This document shows positions 5,928 through 13,163 of a stretch of 15,429 nucleotides of DNA, in pieces. The notes under the pieces were generated by a model. That model did not search any database, was not told where the DNA came from, and saw nothing but the letters and a program-made list of their open reading frames with translations. The translations under genes and the position numbers were made by a program. Location: positions 1-15,429 of the forward strand of contig CALCDN010000100.1 in NCBI GenBank assembly GCA_937900755.1. Direction: 5' to 3'. This DNA comes from an uncultured Acetobacter sp. Its GTDB lineage: Bacteria > Pseudomonadota > Alphaproteobacteria > Acetobacterales > Acetobacteraceae. Numbering within the stretch: the stretch's first letter is position 1; each line of letters starts with the position of its first letter.

Positions 5928-6953
5928 TTAGTTCTTGGTTTTGTCAACCAGACGGGACTTGGCGATCCAAGGCATCATGCCGCGCAGTTTTTCACCAACG
6001 GCTTCAATCTGGTGGGCGTCGTTGCGTGCGCGGGTTGCTTTGAAGAACACGTTGCCGGACTTGTTTTCCAGCACGAAGTTGCGCACGAAGGTGCCGTTCT
6101 GGATGTCCGTGAGGATGTCCTTCATGGCCTTCTTGCTTTCCGCCGTGATTACGCGCGGGCCGGACACATACTCACCATACTCAGCCGTGTTGGAGATGGA
6201 GTAGTTCATGTTGGCAATGCCGCCTTCGTAGATCAGGTCCACGATCAGCTTCATTTCGTGCAGACATTCGAAGTAGGCCATTTCCGGGGCATAGCCACCT
6301 TCGACCAGCGTTTCAAAGCCAGCGCGGATCAACTCGACCAGGCCACCGCACAGCACGGCCTGCTCGCCAAACAGATCGGTTTCCACTTCTTCCTTGAAGG
6401 AAGTTTCGATCGTGCCTGCACGGCCACCACCAATGGCGGATGCGTAGGACAGGGCGATATCCAGAGCCTTGCCGGACTTGTCCTGTGCAATGGCCACCAG
6501 GCAGGGCACGCCGCCGCCACGCTGGTATTCGGAGCGCACGGTATGGCCGGGGCCTTTGGGTGCGATCAGGAACACGTCCAGGTCGGGGCGGGCCTCGATC
6601 AGGCGGAAATGGATGGACAGACCGTGGGCGAAGGCAAGGGCCGCACCCTGCTTGAGGTTCTTTTCCAAGGATTCGGTGTACAGCGTGCCCTGGCCTTCAT
6701 CAGGTGTCAGCACCATGACAACGTCGGCCCAGGCGGCGGCCTTGTCGGGCGTCATAACCGTAAAGCCTGCATTGCGGGCTTTTTCCACCGCCGAGGAGCC
6801 TTCACGCAGGCCGATCACAACGTCGGAAACACCGCTGTCCTTCAGGTTGTTGGCATGGGCGTGGCCCTGGCTGCCGTAACCGATAACGGCCACCTTCTTG
6901 GACTTGATAAGGTTAACGTCGGCGTCACGATCATAATACACGCGCATAGCCAT
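5928..6953 (-). CDS. ilvC: Ketol-acid reductoisomerase (NADP+)
   Basis: A 341-aa class I (short) enzyme that converts acetolactate or acetohydroxybutyrate to the dihydroxy acids of valine/leucine and isoleucine synthesis. The Rossmann glycine motif GYGSQG is at 25-30, and GLREGSS (48-54) has the Arg and Ser residues that fit NADPH use. FAHG (108-111), KGPGHTVR (133-140), ETDLFGEQ (191-198) and FECLHEMK (228-235) carry the conserved substrate and Mg2+ residues. Length and motifs are those of an intact enzyme. AGGGAG lies about 9 bases before the ATG at 6953; an alternative ATG two codons on gives MRVYYD. It is the last gene of the ilvB-ilvN-ilvC series, 57 bases after ilvN with a hairpin between, and is followed by a strong terminator. 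Confidence 0.97.
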   Translation of the reverse strand: MAMRVYYDRDADVNLIKSKKVAVIGYGSQGHAHANNLKDSGVSDVVIGLREGSSAVEKARNAGFTVMTPDKAAAWADVVMVLTPDEGQGTLYTESLEKNLKQGAALAFAHGLSIHFRLIEARPDLDVFLIAPKGPGHTVRSEYQRGGGVPCLVAIAQDKSGKALDIALSYASAIGGGRAGTIETSFKEEVETDLFGEQAVLCGGLVELIRAGFETLVEGGYAPEMAYFECLHEMKLIVDLIYEGGIANMNYSISNTAEYGEYVSGPRVITAESKKAMKDILTDIQNGTFVRNFVLENKSGNVFFKATRARNDAHQIEAVGEKLRGMMPWIAKSRLVDKTKN

Positions 6954-6971
6954 TATTCTTTTCTCCCTGTT

Positions 6972-6991
6972 GCCGGGGCTCAGTCCCCGGC
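6972..6991 (-). promoter_or_regulatory. Intercistronic hairpin between ilvN and ilvC
   Basis: GCCGGGG at 6972-6978 and CCCCGGC at 6985-6991 form a 7-bp all-strong stem with a 6-base loop. No T-run follows on the minus strand, so it is more likely an RNA-stability or processing element than a terminator. It could set the ilvC mRNA level apart from ilvBN. Confidence 0.5.
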
Positions 6992-7010
6992 GTTGCTGCC
7001 TGTCTATACT

Positions 7011-7535
7011 TCAGAAATTCTGAATTGTCTGCGGCCCACGGCAAATGGAGGCAACCCCGGTGCGAGAAACCTCAACCAGACCGAGTGGGCGCATCAGCTC
7101 AATAAAACTGTCCAGCTTGTCTGTGGAGCCGGTCAGTTCAAACACAAAGGAACTGGCGGTCGTATCCACCGCCCGTGCCCGGAACGCCTGTGCAATGCGC
7201 AGGGCCTCGGTCCGTGGCTCGCCCGAGGACACCACTTTGACCAGAGCCATTTCCCGCGCGACATAAGGCCCTTCCGCCGTCAGGTTCACCACGCGCGAGA
7301 CGGGGACAAGCCGCTCCAGCTGCGTTTTGACCTGCCAGATGGAAGACTGCGTACCCGTGGTGACAATGTTCACGCGGGAGGTCTGGCCGTGCTCATCCAC
7401 CGGAGCCACGGTCAGGCTCTGGATGTTGTAGCCACGCCCGGAGAACAGCTCCACAATACGGGCAAGGGCCCCGCTTTCATTGTCCACCAGAAGGGAAATA
7501 ACAGCGGAACCGGAAACTTCAACCTGCATACTCAT
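7011..7535 (-). CDS. ilvN: Acetolactate synthase, small (regulatory) subunit
   Basis: A 174-aa regulatory subunit that binds the large subunit, raises its activity and usually gives feedback inhibition by valine. An N-terminal ACT domain (about 10-85) contains SLLVDNESGALARIVELFSG and GYNIQSLTV (35-43), the conserved start of ALS small subunits. The C-terminal ALS domain follows (VKVVSSGEPRTEALRIAQAF and FELTGSTDKLDSFIELMRP). I chose the ATG at 7535; the frame also opens with a TTG at 7550, but no Shine-Dalgarno precedes that. It lies 45 bases after ilvB stops (end of the cap on this side at 7550 if the TTG is used) and 57 before ilvC, so one transcript is expected. The gene is also called ilvH in enterobacterial naming. 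Confidence 0.94.
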   Translation of the reverse strand: MSMQVEVSGSAVISLLVDNESGALARIVELFSGRGYNIQSLTVAPVDEHGQTSRVNIVTTGTQSSIWQVKTQLERLVPVSRVVNLTAEGPYVAREMALVKVVSSGEPRTEALRIAQAFRARAVDTTASSFVFELTGSTDKLDSFIELMRPLGLVEVSRTGVASICRGPQTIQNF

Positions 7536-7595
7536 GTTTCTCGCAATCAAGGCAGAAGGGACAAGACTGAACCCAAAAAGGACAAAACCGGCCAG

Positions 7596-9410
7596 CTAGA
7601 CCAGCATCTGCCCTTCCTTGCTGATCGTGGCGCTGCTGGCTTCCTGTTCTGGGCCAAGGATCATCTGGTTATGGGCCGCACCAGAGGGGATCATGGGGAA
7701 GCAGTTTTCCCCCTCGGCCACACAGATGTCCACCAGCACCGGGCCGTCATGCGCAAGCGCCTGGGCAATGGTGGCGTCAAGCTGGTCCAGCCGGGTTACG
7801 CGCAGGCCGGTGGCATGAAAACTTTCCGCCAGCTTTACAAAGTCCGGCAGGGCGTCGGAATAACTTTCCGAATAGCGCGACCCGTGCAGCAGTTCCTGCC
7901 ACTGGCGGACCATGCCCATGTAGTGGTTGTTGATGATGAAAATCTTAACCGGCAGGCGGTACTGCGCAATGGTCCCCAGTTCCTGAATGTTCATCAAGGT
8001 GGACGCCTCGCCCGCAACATCCATGACCAGCGCATCGGGGTGGGCGATCTGCGCGCCCACGGCCGCGGGCAGGCCGTAGCCCATGGTGCCCAGCCCGCCC
8101 GATGTCAGCCAGCGGTTGGGCGCATCAAACCGGAAGAACTGTGCTGCCCACATCTGGTGTTGCCCCACCTCGGTGGACACGTAGGTGTCCCGCCCGGTCT
8201 GGCGCGCCAGTTCGTAAATACGCTGGATGGCCTGCTGCGGCTTGATAACGGCGTCCGGCGCCTGATCCTGCCCAAAGCGCAGGCAGTCCAGTGCGCGCCA
8301 GCCCTCAATCTGCGCCCACCATGCCTCCAGCTCGGCCTTGTGGGCGTAGGCGGGCTGTTTTTCCCATTCCTCGATCATCAGGGCCATGATCTGGCCCACA
8401 TCGCCCACAAGGCCTTCGTTCACATGCACGATCTTGTTGATCTGGGAGGGATCAATATCGACATGGATCTTAAAGGAGTTGGGGGAGAACGCATCCAGCC
8501 GCCCGGTCACCCGGTCATCAAACCGGCTACCAAGGGCGACCAGCACATCGCACGCATGGGTGGCCAGATTGGCCTCATACGTGCCGTGCATGCCCAGCAT
8601 GCCCAGGAATCGCCTGTCCGTTCCGGGGAACGCACCAAGCCCCATGAGCGTGGACGTTACGGGAAAGCCCGTCAGCGCCACCAGTTTGCGCAGGGTCTCA
8701 CTCGCCTGCGGGCCGGAATTGATGATCCCGCCACCCGTATAGAACAGCACGCGCTTGCCTGCCTTCATGGCGGCAACGGCCCGGGCAATGGCGGCCCGGT
8801 CGGGCTGGGTGGTCATGCGGGTGGTGCGCGGGGTTACCGCCTTGGCATCCACATAGGGGGCATCCCCCACCGTGATGTTCTTTGGCAGGTCGATCAGCAC
8901 CGGGCCGGGGCGGCCGGAGCGGGCAATGGCAAACGCCTCATGCACGGCCGGAGCCAGGTCCTCGGGCTTGCGCACCAGATAGTTGTACTTGGTCACCGGG
9001 CGGGTAATGCCCGTTGTGTCCGCCTCCTGGAAGGCGTCATTGCCGATCAGGGGGGTTGGCACCTGCCCGGACAGGCAGACCAGCGGGATGGAATCCATCA
9101 TGGCGTCCAAAAGGCCGGTTACGGCGTTGGTCGCACCCGGCCCACTGGTGACCAGCACCACGCCCACCTTGCCGGTGGAGCGGGCATACGCCTCGGCCGC
9201 GTGCACGGCCGCCTGCTCGTGGCGCACCAGCACATGGCGGATATGGTCCTGCTTGAACAGCGCATCATAAATGGGAAGAACGGCGCCACCGGGGTAGCCA
9301 AAAATAACGTCCACCCCTTGCTCAACCAAAGCGCGCAAAAGAACTTCCGCACCCGGCAGGGTGGTGGTTATCCGAGCGTTCAGTGTGGTCGAGCCAGTTG
9401 AGCGTGTCAT
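7596..9410 (-). CDS. ilvB: Acetolactate synthase, large (catalytic) subunit
   Basis: A 604-aa thiamine-diphosphate enzyme that condenses pyruvate with pyruvate or 2-oxobutyrate, the first common step to branched-chain amino acids. The N-terminal ThDP domain has GYPGGAVLPIYDAL (38-51) and VRHEQAA (62-68) with catalytic Glu65. The middle domain has LGSRFDDRVTG (293-303). The C-terminal ThDP domain has GTMGYGLPAA (441-450) and VAGEASTLMNIQEL (465-478), then FIINNHYMGMVRQWQ (491-505). The usual GDG of the ThDP motif reads GEA here, a form I recognise from alphaproteobacterial enzymes. AGAGGA lies 4 bases before the ATG, which supports the start. Only 39 bases separate it from the end of miaA on the same strand, too short for a leader-peptide attenuator. 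The gene could equally be called ilvI. Confidence 0.96.
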   Translation of the reverse strand: MTRSTGSTTLNARITTTLPGAEVLLRALVEQGVDVIFGYPGGAVLPIYDALFKQDHIRHVLVRHEQAAVHAAEAYARSTGKVGVVLVTSGPGATNAVTGLLDAMMDSIPLVCLSGQVPTPLIGNDAFQEADTTGITRPVTKYNYLVRKPEDLAPAVHEAFAIARSGRPGPVLIDLPKNITVGDAPYVDAKAVTPRTTRMTTQPDRAAIARAVAAMKAGKRVLFYTGGGIINSGPQASETLRKLVALTGFPVTSTLMGLGAFPGTDRRFLGMLGMHGTYEANLATHACDVLVALGSRFDDRVTGRLDAFSPNSFKIHVDIDPSQINKIVHVNEGLVGDVGQIMALMIEEWEKQPAYAHKAELEAWWAQIEGWRALDCLRFGQDQAPDAVIKPQQAIQRIYELARQTGRDTYVSTEVGQHQMWAAQFFRFDAPNRWLTSGGLGTMGYGLPAAVGAQIAHPDALVMDVAGEASTLMNIQELGTIAQYRLPVKIFIINNHYMGMVRQWQELLHGSRYSESYSDALPDFVKLAESFHATGLRVTRLDQLDATIAQALAHDGPVLVDICVAEGENCFPMIPSGAAHNQMILGPEQEASSATISKEGQMLV

Positions 9411-9449
9411 AGCGTCCTCTCTTCCCGGAATTGGGAGCTGGTCGCCTGT

Positions 9450-10478
9450 TTAGGACCCGAGTTGGGGTGCGTCAATCCCCTTTAGAATAAAAGAAACGAT
9501 TTCGTCACGTTTTCTTTCCGAAAATTGCTCAGAACTGGGAAAACAAGCATTAACCATGCAGGTCAGCCCTTCCGCCGTCAGCGGGTGGTGCGCAAACCAT
9601 GTCGCCTGCCGCTTGGTATAACGCCCCGTCGCGGCAATGGCCCGGCTTGCGGCTTCAGCCTGCGTTATGTCCCCGCGCAGCATGGCGGCCAGTTCGGGCA
9701 CACCGTGCGCGCGCATGGCGGGCAGCGTGGAGTCCAAGCCCTGTTGTAACAGATGACGCACCTCTTCCACAGCCCCCTGCTCCAGCATGTCGGCAAACCG
9801 GGCCTGTATGCGCAGGCGCAGTTCTGGTCGGGGGGGGTGCAGGCGCACAGCCACAAAATGGGCCGGAGCCGGTGGCAGGCCGGGCTGTGCCTGCCACCAG
9901 TCCAGTCCATGGCCCGTGGCCTGCCAGACCTCCCACGCCCGCGCCACCCGCTGCGAATCCACGGGTTTGAGCCGCGCGGCCGTTTGCGGGTCCACCGCCA
10001 TGAGCCGTGCGTGCACACAAGGTGCGCCTTCGGCCTCCACAAGGGCGCGGGCCATGTGCACGACCTCTTCCGAACTTTCGGGGATCTGGGCGAGTCCGTC
10101 GGTCAGGGCGCGCATGTACATGCCTGTGCCCCCGCACACTATGGGCAGGCGGCCCATGCTCCATGCCTGCTGCATGGCAGCCAGAGCCTGCTCGCGCCAC
10201 CATGCAACACTGCCCTTGTGCGCAGCGGGCAACACACCATACAGCCTGTGCGGCACAAGCTGCTCATCCCGCGCGTCTGGCCGGGCGGTCAACACGCGCA
10301 GGTCCTTGTAAACCTGCATGGAATCCGCGTTGATGACCACGCCGTTCAACCGCTGGGCCAGAAAGAGCGCAAGCGCCGATTTTCCCGAACAGGTCGGGCC
10401 TGCAAGAACAAGTGCGGGAGGCAGGGTATCCCTGTGGCTGGTTGCATGGGCGGGGCGTGGGTGTTCTGCTTGCTTCAT
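9450..10478 (-). CDS. miaA: tRNA dimethylallyltransferase
   Basis: A 342-aa enzyme that transfers a dimethylallyl group to N6 of adenosine 37 in tRNAs reading codons that start with U. The P-loop GPTCSGKS is at 27-34, NADSMQVYKDLRVLTARP at 50-67, VPHRLYG at 75-81 and GGTGMYMRAL at 116-125, all typical of MiaA. The frame is open far upstream to 11468, but that part is antisense to serB and has no family features. The start at 10478 has AGGA 8 bases upstream; an ATG at 10484 has only 2 bases of spacing. A roughly 20-residue tail precedes the usual N-terminus. It is divergent from serB with 30 bases between the starts, and it is followed by ilvB after 39 bases on the same strand, so miaA and ilv may share a transcript. 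Confidence 0.95.
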   Translation of the reverse strand: MKQAEHPRPAHATSHRDTLPPALVLAGPTCSGKSALALFLAQRLNGVVINADSMQVYKDLRVLTARPDARDEQLVPHRLYGVLPAAHKGSVAWWREQALAAMQQAWSMGRLPIVCGGTGMYMRALTDGLAQIPESSEEVVHMARALVEAEGAPCVHARLMAVDPQTAARLKPVDSQRVARAWEVWQATGHGLDWWQAQPGLPPAPAHFVAVRLHPPRPELRLRIQARFADMLEQGAVEEVRHLLQQGLDSTLPAMRAHGVPELAAMLRGDITQAEAASRAIAATGRYTKRQATWFAHHPLTAEGLTCMVNACFPSSEQFSERKRDEIVSFILKGIDAPQLGS

Positions 10479-10486
10479 GCCCATAT

Positions 10487-10490
10487 TCCT
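10487..10490 (-). promoter_or_regulatory. Shine-Dalgarno AGGA for miaA
   Basis: AGGA on the minus strand is spaced 8 bases from the ATG at 10478 and 2 bases from the ATG at 10484, which favours the former as the miaA start. Confidence 0.5.
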
Positions 10491-10508
10491 GCCACACACC
10501 CAAGTGCC

Positions 10509-11396
10509 ATGACGAGCCTTGTTCTGACCCTTGTTGCCCCCCGCGCGGCAACCACACTCGATACCGCCACCATCTCCCTCGCGCGCGACATTGTGCGCGC
10601 CAGTGGCGAGACCGTTGTCCTCTCCCCCGAGGAGGCGGTGGATATTCCATGCCCATCCAGCGCGCAGGACATGCTGCCCCAGTTGCACGCGCAGCTTGGT
10701 GGGCAGGTGGACGCCATTATCACCCCGGCCCAGGGACGGCGCAAAAAACTGCTGGTCTCGGACATGGACAGCACCATCGTGGCCAACGAAACGCTGGATG
10801 ACCTGGCAAGCCTTGCCGGAATAGGGGACAAGGTCGCCGCCATTACCGCGCGCTCCATGAATGGCGAGCTGGACTTTGCCACATCCCTGCGTGAGCGTGT
10901 GGCCCTGCTCAAGGGCCTGCCCCTGAGCCTTCTGGAAAAAGCATGGCAGGATGTGCGCCTGAACCCCGGTGCGGTGGAACTGGTGCGCACCATGCGCGCG
11001 CATGGGGCCTATACGGCCCTGGTCTCGGGCGGGTTTACCTTTTTTACCGCCCGCGTGGCCGCCCTTTGCGGGTTTGAGGAAAACCACGCCAACACCCTGC
11101 TGGCCGATGCGACGGACCACCTGACCGGCGCCCCCGGCCTGCCCATTCTGGGAGCGCAGACCAAGCTGGACCTTCTGGAAAAACTGGCAGGCCACCACAA
11201 GCTGGCGGACACGGCAACACTGGCCATTGGCGATGGTGCGAACGACCTGCCCATGCTGCGCCGGGCCGGGCTGGGCGTTGCCTTTTTTGCCAAGCCGGTC
11301 GTGCGGCAGGCCATAACGGCGCAGATCAACCAGACCTCTCTGCGCACGGCACTGTTTATGCAGGGTTATCCCGCGTCTGCCTTTGTCAGCGCATAA
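10509..11396 (+). CDS. serB: Phosphoserine phosphatase
   Basis: A 295-aa HAD-superfamily enzyme that carries out the last step of serine synthesis, hydrolysing phosphoserine. HAD motif I is DMDST (85-89, nucleophile Asp85 and Asp87), motif II is in LVSGGF (171-176), the motif III Lys is in QTKLDLLEKL near 219, and motif IV is GDGANDLPM (241-249). The first 80 residues form the small ACT-like N-terminal region common in proteobacterial SerB. The frame extends upstream to 9753, but that part is the complement of miaA; the ATG at 10509 begins the family's normal N-terminus. No Shine-Dalgarno is visible, and the start is only 30 bases from that of the divergent miaA, so the promoter must be compact or inside miaA, and a leaderless or nearly leaderless mRNA is possible. 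Confidence 0.96.
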   Translation: MTSLVLTLVAPRAATTLDTATISLARDIVRASGETVVLSPEEAVDIPCPSSAQDMLPQLHAQLGGQVDAIITPAQGRRKKLLVSDMDSTIVANETLDDLASLAGIGDKVAAITARSMNGELDFATSLRERVALLKGLPLSLLEKAWQDVRLNPGAVELVRTMRAHGAYTALVSGGFTFFTARVAALCGFEENHANTLLADATDHLTGAPGLPILGAQTKLDLLEKLAGHHKLADTATLAIGDGANDLPMLRRAGLGVAFFAKPVVRQAITAQINQTSLRTALFMQGYPASAFVSA

Positions 11397-11439
11397 TCCG
11401 CACCACCAGAGTTGAGCGCACCTCAAGGACGCAGGCATC

Positions 11440-11634
11440 ATGCAGTTTGATCCAAGAGATATTTCCACCTACCCCATTGCCCGTGTCCTTTGCGTTGCGC
11501 TGGGCGCGGGGCTGGTCCTGTACTGCTTCAACTTCTACCTGACCCTGCCGCAGGATACGCCAGAGCACGTCATGCGCCATGTGGCGGCCCTGATTGTGGG
11601 CACCATTCTCCTGCTCGGCAGTATCTGGATCTAG
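11440..11634 (+). CDS. Small two-helix membrane protein, unknown function
   Basis: A 64-aa protein with two hydrophobic segments, about 13-34 (IARVLCVALGAGLVLYCFNFYL) and about 46-64 (RHVAALIVGTILLLGSIWI), joined by a short polar loop (PQDTPEHVM). It ends at the membrane with no C-terminal tail. AAGGA at 11425-11429 precedes the ATG by 10 bases. It lies 43 bases after serB and 67 before the next gene, all in the same direction. I recognise no family. Its size, composition and start signal make a real gene likely; a role at the inner membrane is all that can be inferred. Confidence 0.65.
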   Translation: MQFDPRDISTYPIARVLCVALGAGLVLYCFNFYLTLPQDTPEHVMRHVAALIVGTILLLGSIWI

Positions 11635-11672
11635 GCCCGGACCAGCCCGCACGGCTGTTATTGTGCGTTGCA

Positions 11673-11692
11673 TACCCCTCCCCACCAGGGTA
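11673..11692 (+). promoter_or_regulatory. Putative CsoR/RcnR-type operator
   Basis: TACCC (11673-11677) and GGGTA (11688-11692) form an inverted repeat around a C-rich 10-base centre, 9 bases before the start of the second metal-sensor gene. Operators of the CsoR/RcnR/FrmR family are typically G/C tracts flanked by TA-containing inverted ends such as TACCC/GGGTA. The site would let the sensor repress itself and the MFS gene behind it; the site is read by eye only. Confidence 0.5.
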
Positions 11693-11701
11693 GGGTCAGG
11701 C

Positions 11702-11968
11702 ATGACCCATGAAACACACCCCCTTGTCCGCCGCCAGCTCCAGCAGGCCCATGGGCACCTGGCCAAGGTGATCGCCATGCTGGACGCGGGCCGGAGCTGC
11801 CCCGACCTGGCCCAGCAGCTTGAAGCCGTGGAAAGCACGATCCGCAAGTCCAAGCGCATGCTGGTGCAGGACCACCTTGAACACTGCATCATAGACGCCA
11901 TCGCCGCAGGCGAAATGAGCCGCGAGGACGCGCTGCGCGCCTTTGCCACCCTGACCAAATACCTCTAG
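11702..11968 (+). CDS. CsoR/RcnR/FrmR-family metal-sensing repressor (second copy)
   Basis: An 88-aa all-helical DNA-binding regulator of the DUF156 family. HPLVRRQLQQAHGHLAKVIAML (6-27) is the first helix pair, and LAQQLEAVESTIRKSKRML follows. Cys33, His58 and Cys62 keep the exact Cys-x24-His-x3-Cys spacing of the Cu(I) site of CsoR, while His3 and His6 near the N-terminus recall RcnR/FrmR, so copper, nickel/cobalt and formaldehyde are all possible inducers. It is only distantly similar to the first sensor at 919. The frame opens upstream at 11594, but the ATG at 11702 is the family start and has TAGGG/AGG upstream. The MFS transporter gene begins 13 bases after its stop, so the pair forms an operon, likely self-regulated. 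Confidence 0.85.
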   Translation: MTHETHPLVRRQLQQAHGHLAKVIAMLDAGRSCPDLAQQLEAVESTIRKSKRMLVQDHLEHCIIDAIAAGEMSREDALRAFATLTKYL

Positions 11969-11981
11969 GGCGCGGCCGCAC

Positions 11982-13163
11982 ATGCTGCATGTTCTGCGCC
12001 ACCGCACGTACCGGCACCTGTTTGGCGCGCAACTGGTCGCCCTGACCGGCACGGGCCTTGCCACCGTGGCCCTTGGCCTGCTGGCCTTTCGCATAGCCGG
12101 GCACAATGCGGGGGCGGTGCTGGGCACGGCGCTCGCCATAAAAATGGCGGCCTATGTGGGGGTGGCCCCCCTTGCCGCCGCCTTTGCAAACCACCTGCCC
12201 CGCCGCATGCTGCTGGTCCTGCTCGACCTTGTGCGCTGCCTCGTGGCCGCCTGCCTGCCTTTTGTGAACACGGCATGGGAAATTTACGTCCTGATTTTTG
12301 TCCTGCAATCCGCGTCCGCTGCGTTCACACCCACATTCCAGGCCACCATCCCCGATATTCTGCCTGACGAGGACGACTATACCGATGCACTCTCCCTCTC
12401 CCGCATTGCGTATGACATGGAGAGTGTGCTCAGCCCGCTGCTGGCCGCGGCCCTGTTGGGTGTTATGTCCTTCCATACCCTGTTCGTGGGCACGGCCGTG
12501 GGGTTTTTGGGGTCTGCGGCACTTGTTGTTTCGGTGCGCCTGCCCAGCCCCAGAACCCCACCACACCGGGGGGTGTTCGAGCGGACAACCCGTGGCATAC
12601 GCCTCTACCTTGCAACGCCGCGCCTGCGTGGCCTGCTGGCCATTGACATGGCGGTCGCGGCCGCGGCCTCCATCGTGCTGGTGAACACGGTTGTTTACGT
12701 GCAGGCCCGTTTTGGACTGGGCCAGAGTGCCGTGGCCCTCGCCCTGGCCTGTTTTGGGGGCGGGTCCGTGGTTGCGGCCCTGGGGTTGCCACGTGTGCTG
12801 GCACGCTGGCCAGAGCGTACCGTCATGCTGGGTGGGGCCAACGTGCTGTGCGTTGGCGCCTGCCTGGCCATATGGGTGCCTGACTATGGCTGGCTGCTGC
12901 CATTATGGGCCATGCTGGGGGTTGGCTATTCCATTGCACAAACGCCTGCTGGCCGCCTGCTGCGCCGCTCCGGCGCACCGGAAGACCGGCCAGCCCTGTT
13001 TGCCGCCCAGTTTTCACTCTCGCATCTGTGCTGGCTGGTGGCCTACCCGCTGGCCGGGCGCATGGGGGCCAGCTTCGGGCTGCCGGTTGCGGCCCTGGGG
13101 CTATGCGTGCTGGCGGTCGTGGCTACGGGGTTGGCCCGGCGCGTCTGGCCCGCGAACAGTTAA
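11982..13163 (+). CDS. MFS transporter, probable exporter under the adjacent metal sensor
   Basis: A 393-aa inner-membrane protein with about twelve hydrophobic segments, typical of the major facilitator superfamily. The N-half has FANHLPRRMLLVLLDLVRCL, a positively charged loop before a helix as in the MFS loop 2-3 signature. DMESVLSPLLAAALLG in helix 5 and the central cytosolic loop (PSPRTPPHRGVFERTTRG) resemble the DHA3/EntS-NreB branch of exporters. It lacks the His-rich tail of nickel exporters such as NreB. Translation may be coupled to the sensor gene 13 bases upstream. Inference: it exports a metal or a metal complex that the sensor detects, but the substrate cannot be read from the sequence. 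Its stop overlaps that of the convergent ELM1-family gene by 4 bases. Confidence 0.85.
   Translation: MLHVLRHRTYRHLFGAQLVALTGTGLATVALGLLAFRIAGHNAGAVLGTALAIKMAAYVGVAPLAAAFANHLPRRMLLVLLDLVRCLVAACLPFVNTAWEIYVLIFVLQSASAAFTPTFQATIPDILPDEDDYTDALSLSRIAYDMESVLSPLLAAALLGVMSFHTLFVGTAVGFLGSAALVVSVRLPSPRTPPHRGVFERTTRGIRLYLATPRLRGLLAIDMAVAAAASIVLVNTVVYVQARFGLGQSAVALALACFGGGSVVAALGLPRVLARWPERTVMLGGANVLCVGACLAIWVPDYGWLLPLWAMLGVGYSIAQTPAGRLLRRSGAPEDRPALFAAQFSLSHLCWLVAYPLAGRMGASFGLPVAALGLCVLAVVATGLARRVWPANS

Noticed and set aside
6012..9401. A 1129-codon open frame on the plus strand opposite ilvC, ilvN and ilvB
   Set aside because: It is exactly antisense to three firmly identified genes, is low in complexity with many Gly/His/Gln/Arg residues, and shows no family motif. 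Long antisense frames are expected in G+C-rich DNA.
9753..10508. Upstream extension of the serB frame on the plus strand
   Set aside because: It is antisense to miaA and does not resemble any SerB N-terminus.
10479..11468. Upstream extension of the miaA frame on the minus strand
   Set aside because: It is antisense to serB, has no conserved residues, and the MiaA family starts near 10478.
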